From Phoronis australis (taxonomy: Eukaryota > Phoronida > Phoronidae), in contig NMRA01000029.1 in the NCBI GenBank assembly GCA_002633005.1, forward strand, positions 1,409,796-1,469,795: DNA of 60,000 nucleotides. The letters run 5' to 3'. Below, one piece after another: positions 56,731 to 60,000 of the stretch; the stretch's first letter is position 1; each line of letters begins with the position of its first letter. A model generated the notes under the pieces. That model made no database searches. It had not been told where the DNA came from and was given only the letters and a program-made list of their open reading frames with translations. Made by a program: the position numbers and the translations under genes.

Positions 56731-57230
56731 CTCTTTTTCCCTAAAATCAGAAAGTTATTTGCCAAGGTGAAGATCAACGCATGTAAGCGATCCCTTGTTG
56801 AGATAAACGTGCGTATCGATCGTAAATGACTGGTAGTCTACCGTACACAAACTCGATACCGAAGTCAAACAAGACCAAGAAATCCTTCGCCACAACTGCT
56901 GACGTCATAAATTATGAGTACTTCGGTTTCTTATCACGCTGACCTAGATTTTTCAATAACTTACATTTTGTGTGCGGAGAAACCACGCACTAATCAAACA
57001 CAAATTGAATACTACGCTTGCTTAATATTATCATCAATTTGATAATGAATCGGTTAATCAAAACATCGTGTTAAAGAAACAAGCAATCACTACGCGTACG
57101 AATACACCTGTGAACGCGGGTTCACGCACGAAAAGCGCACCGGGAACGCGCATGCAAACCTGTGCTCGTGCAAAAAGTTGATTTGTAATTCAACACAATC
57201 GCCGTGTAAAACAATATTTGTTTCTTGTTA
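56731..57230 (-). promoter_or_regulatory. Probable PRKAR2 5' UTR and promoter region
   Basis: The 500 bp upstream of the start codon. It contains a perfect CRE and, at about 57090-57180, a patch clearly richer in CG dinucleotides than the surrounding AT-rich DNA. No TATA box at a convincing distance and no defined transcription start is visible. An AG right before the ATG (TTTTAG, 56742-56747) could be the acceptor of a 5'-UTR intron, in which case the promoter is further right. Placement is inferred from position and composition. Confidence 0.5.
56900..56907. promoter_or_regulatory. Consensus cAMP-response element upstream of PRKAR2
   Basis: TGACGTCA, the full palindromic CREB/ATF site, 170 bp before the PRKAR2 ATG, in a plausible promoter position. 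Two other exact copies occur in the window (32360-32367 and 50042-50049) deep in intron 1, so one hit alone is weak evidence. The position is what makes this one interesting. Confidence 0.5.
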
Positions 57231-60000
57231 GATGAATGTTAAGTGATGACGTGTCTGCCACTATTATGACGCGATTTGGACTCCGCATGACTGTGGACAG
57301 GCATATCACAGCATAAAATATAAAAAAAATATTTGCTGGTCTTTGGACTTTCCCCATTTAGGTAGCCCAGAGGCGGATCTACAGGGGGGTTCAGGGGGTT
57401 TAACCCCCCCCCCCCTCGGGACAGGATCAAAACTAAAAACTGGAAAAAAAATCGCCAGAAAAACGAAATTAGCTACTAAAAATCCCAAAAAATCTTACAC
57501 GGGAGGAGGGAAACCCTCTCGCGACCTTCCTTCTCCTCGGCGCTACACGCCTCGGATTCTTTCGAATCCTAAACCCCCCCCCCCCTTACTGAAATCGTAG
57601 ATCTGCCACTGTAACCTAGGGGGTATTTTAGCACTTAAAACATTTTCAACATTGCGGAGGCCAATGCATCAATCAGTGTGTGCGCCAACTTGAACGGTTT
57701 AAGTTAATTCTCATACCTCCCGCCGGGACTCGGGCCGGGACCGGGCACGGTGTTGACCGCCCGAGGTTCATGGCCCCGTAATTGTTTTCAAAGTGTTTAG
57801 AAATGCACAAAGCAGAGTGAGTCTGTCCTAATTCCTATTATTATTTTTTTTTTTTAAGTTGAGCATTTTAGCCCTATTTAAGTGGATCCAAAACGTCAAG
57901 CAAATTGCGCCGACTCATTCTAACGGATTGGGGAAATATAGCCAGTGTCTTAATCACTGGCGGCACAGAATTGGGAGACGGCAAATCATCAAAAATCATG
58001 CAATTGAATAAGTATTTAGTTGAACCATGTCTTTGTTGAATCACTAATAGGCCCCGTGACAGCCGTGCAGTCGGCAGCCGCGGGAGGACAGCAAGCGACT
58101 CATTGGGCCACTGAGTGAGAGCTCACGTGGTACCTTCCTAGAGTTGAAGTGTCTATGGATTTAAATTTAGATTTAATTCGGTCTTCAAGGACATCCTTCG
58201 TGAATTTGTTTTTAGTCTAATATAAATTAAAAGGCACGACTTTTGTACCGTTCTCGGGTTCATTTCTGAAGAATGTATACATTGGCGACACCTATTGGAA
58301 GATGAGCTTGGTGAAGAACAACGGGAACTAGAGCGAACACGGCTAAATGAGTCGAGAACATGAGGGCATAGGCTATCTGACCACGTGACCACCGAACTTT
58401 ACTGAAGACTGGACTCGAAAGATGACGAATCGGGCATGTTACTTTGAGCTTGAGGACTCTGAAATCCTAGCAGTAATAAATATCTCTATTCAACGACAAA
58501 CAACGACATCTTTGGGATTCGCACCGAGAGTGTGCAATCCGTAAACACGTGTAGCTTAGTGGTTTCTCCACAATTATAATAAATCTAAATATTTCAAACG
58601 GGCTTATTTAATTGAGAATGACTAATGAGATACGTTTCAAATAAAAAGCACAGCTTTGTCTCCCAAGATACTCAAAGGAGTCAAGAACGTGAATTCAATA
58701 ATTTGTTATACAAACTGTAAATGTAAACAGCCTTCGAGATATATGACGCGATAAACCCACCACCAAGCAATGAGTCGTAAAAATATATTGCACTAAACTT
58801 CGTATGCGGAAACTAAAGTTGAGTCATTCAAATATGTATTGATCATCTGCATGTATGGACGTTTGTGACGTGTTATTCTTTGCTATGCCTTGTTTTATAC
58901 CCACTTTCAATATCAGGGAGGTATGTTTCACCAAAATAAAATTCTTGGGTCCTGCAAGTCCCGTACATATGTGCCATCGACTGAAGTAGTTACTAGGCGT
59001 GCAGGTCAACATATACGTACAATTTTATACGAACGACAGGACTCTCGACCTGCTTATAGCCCTGTTCACATTTGAATACGCAATTTTTTTCGGTCGACGT
59101 GAACCGACATTGTCCCTTTAAAGAGGTTTTATCGGTTTTACGATCGAAAGCGCATTCTGAAGATTAATTTTTTAAGTGATTTTTTTCGATTGTTTTAAGT
59201 TATTAACAACTGAATCCGTTGTGTTTTGTTTTTTTCTTATTTTATTACCACAATTCTTGCCCTAATCTGACAAAATCAAATCTGGTACTGTACAAGTTGA
59301 ATTCTCTTAAAATGTTCTAGCTTTTATCGAATAGGATTAAACACCGACAGCAACGTTTTACAGACTGAGACTGCAGGTTCGAATCGGCGCTCAGACTTAT
59401 CTCAGAAACATCCCTAAGTTCTCGCTGAGTAAAGTCCCTTTAAAAACCTAGCTTTGTCAATGAACACAATTATGAGGGGCCGCTATCAAACAATCGGTGT
59501 CGATTATGAAGTACTTGTCGTTGGTGTATGCCAGTAAACAAATCGGCCAAGTGCGACACGGCTTGCCAACTGCATTTCGATAAAATCCAACCTGCTCCTT
59601 GCACTGGTAAGGAACACAGAGCCACTTAGCGTTGGAAGATAATAAATTATTAGAATTGTTACTGGGATAAAAATGAATTTAAAAGCGGTCTCAGAACGAA
59701 AATTAATCCGCCCACAATTAATATTTTTTCTGGGTTCATTTCACTTCCCTATTCAAGTCGACCAATATTGTTTTGATATTCTCCCCCAGATCTGTACTGC
59801 ATATCTGGCCAAAACAAAATTAAATGAATAACAAGATAAAAATAACGTCCATTGTCATGTTCACACATTTTACTAACACGCGACCTCTTGTGAGAATCAA
59901 CAAAATGTAGGACTTGAACCATCCAGGAACTTCCCACTATATATTGAGAATGATATTTGTCTGCCGGACTGAAAATTTACCTACTCATGCTACCCCGGCG
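57231..60000. other. Region upstream of PRKAR2: no supported gene
   Basis: Holds a 244-bp element (57368-57611), a GC-rich stretch at 57718-57780 and otherwise AT-rich sequence. Short frames near 58153-58392 have no recognisable domain. If PRKAR2 has 5'-UTR exons, they could lie here, but none can be identified from sequence alone. Confidence 0.55.
57368..57611. mobile_element. 244-bp MITE-like element with CAGWGGCRGATCTAC ends
   Basis: Left end CAGAGGCGGATCTAC and the reverse complement of the right end CAGTGGCAGATCTAC differ at two of 15 bases. The interior is flanked by long C runs (about 57402-57415 and 57575-57585) and includes a GGATTC-TTTC-GAATCC dyad. Flanks TAGCC / TAACC could be a degenerate 5-bp duplication. 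The superfamily is not assigned. Confidence 0.65.

Overview
The window is nuclear DNA from an intron-rich animal, most likely an invertebrate. I cannot name the species. It is AT-rich and dominated by introns and short non-autonomous transposable elements. One host gene accounts for all the convincing coding sequence: the type II regulatory subunit of cAMP-dependent protein kinase (PRKAR2), on the minus strand. I could place 13 coding exons from the ATG at 56730 down to the stop at 47..45. Every junction is GT-AG and every phase matches. The spliced reading frame is 1140 nt, giving 379 residues plus stop. The N-terminal docking domain, the RRKS inhibitor site, and both cAMP-binding cassettes with their phosphate-binding Glu and Arg are intact.

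Layout from left to right: 45-7692 holds exons 13 to 6, separated by introns of 0.3-1.8 kb. These introns contain a TA-flanked foldback element (4.5-5.4 kb) and a 47-bp minisatellite touching the 3' splice site of exon 9. Intron 5 (7.7-14.3 kb) carries a 1.36-kb DNA transposon with TTAA target duplication and a frameshifted THAP zinc-finger remnant (Kolobok-like). Exons 5 to 2 lie between 14.3 and 23.1 kb. Intron 3 contains a 644-bp duplication joined by a single N, which looks like an assembly artefact. Intron 2 contains a 0.3-kb foldback element. Intron 1 spans 33 kb (23.2-56.5 kb) and hosts at least seven element insertions, including a three-copy MITE family, a 768-bp foldback with about 200-bp arms, and a 632-bp element built from 25 small palindromes spaced 21 bp apart. 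Exon 1 (56520-56730) encodes the docking domain. Upstream, a consensus cAMP-response element (TGACGTCA) lies 170 bp before the start codon in a locally CpG-richer region, so the gene may sense the pathway it controls. From 57.2 to 60 kb I see a small element and no convincing gene.

The observations most worth following are: the 36-nt symmetric exon 2, whose skipping would remove exactly the autoinhibitory site without changing frame; the CRE upstream of a PKA regulatory subunit; the 21-bp-phased palindrome element; and a recurring foldback design with internal repeats of about 21 bp in unrelated element families.
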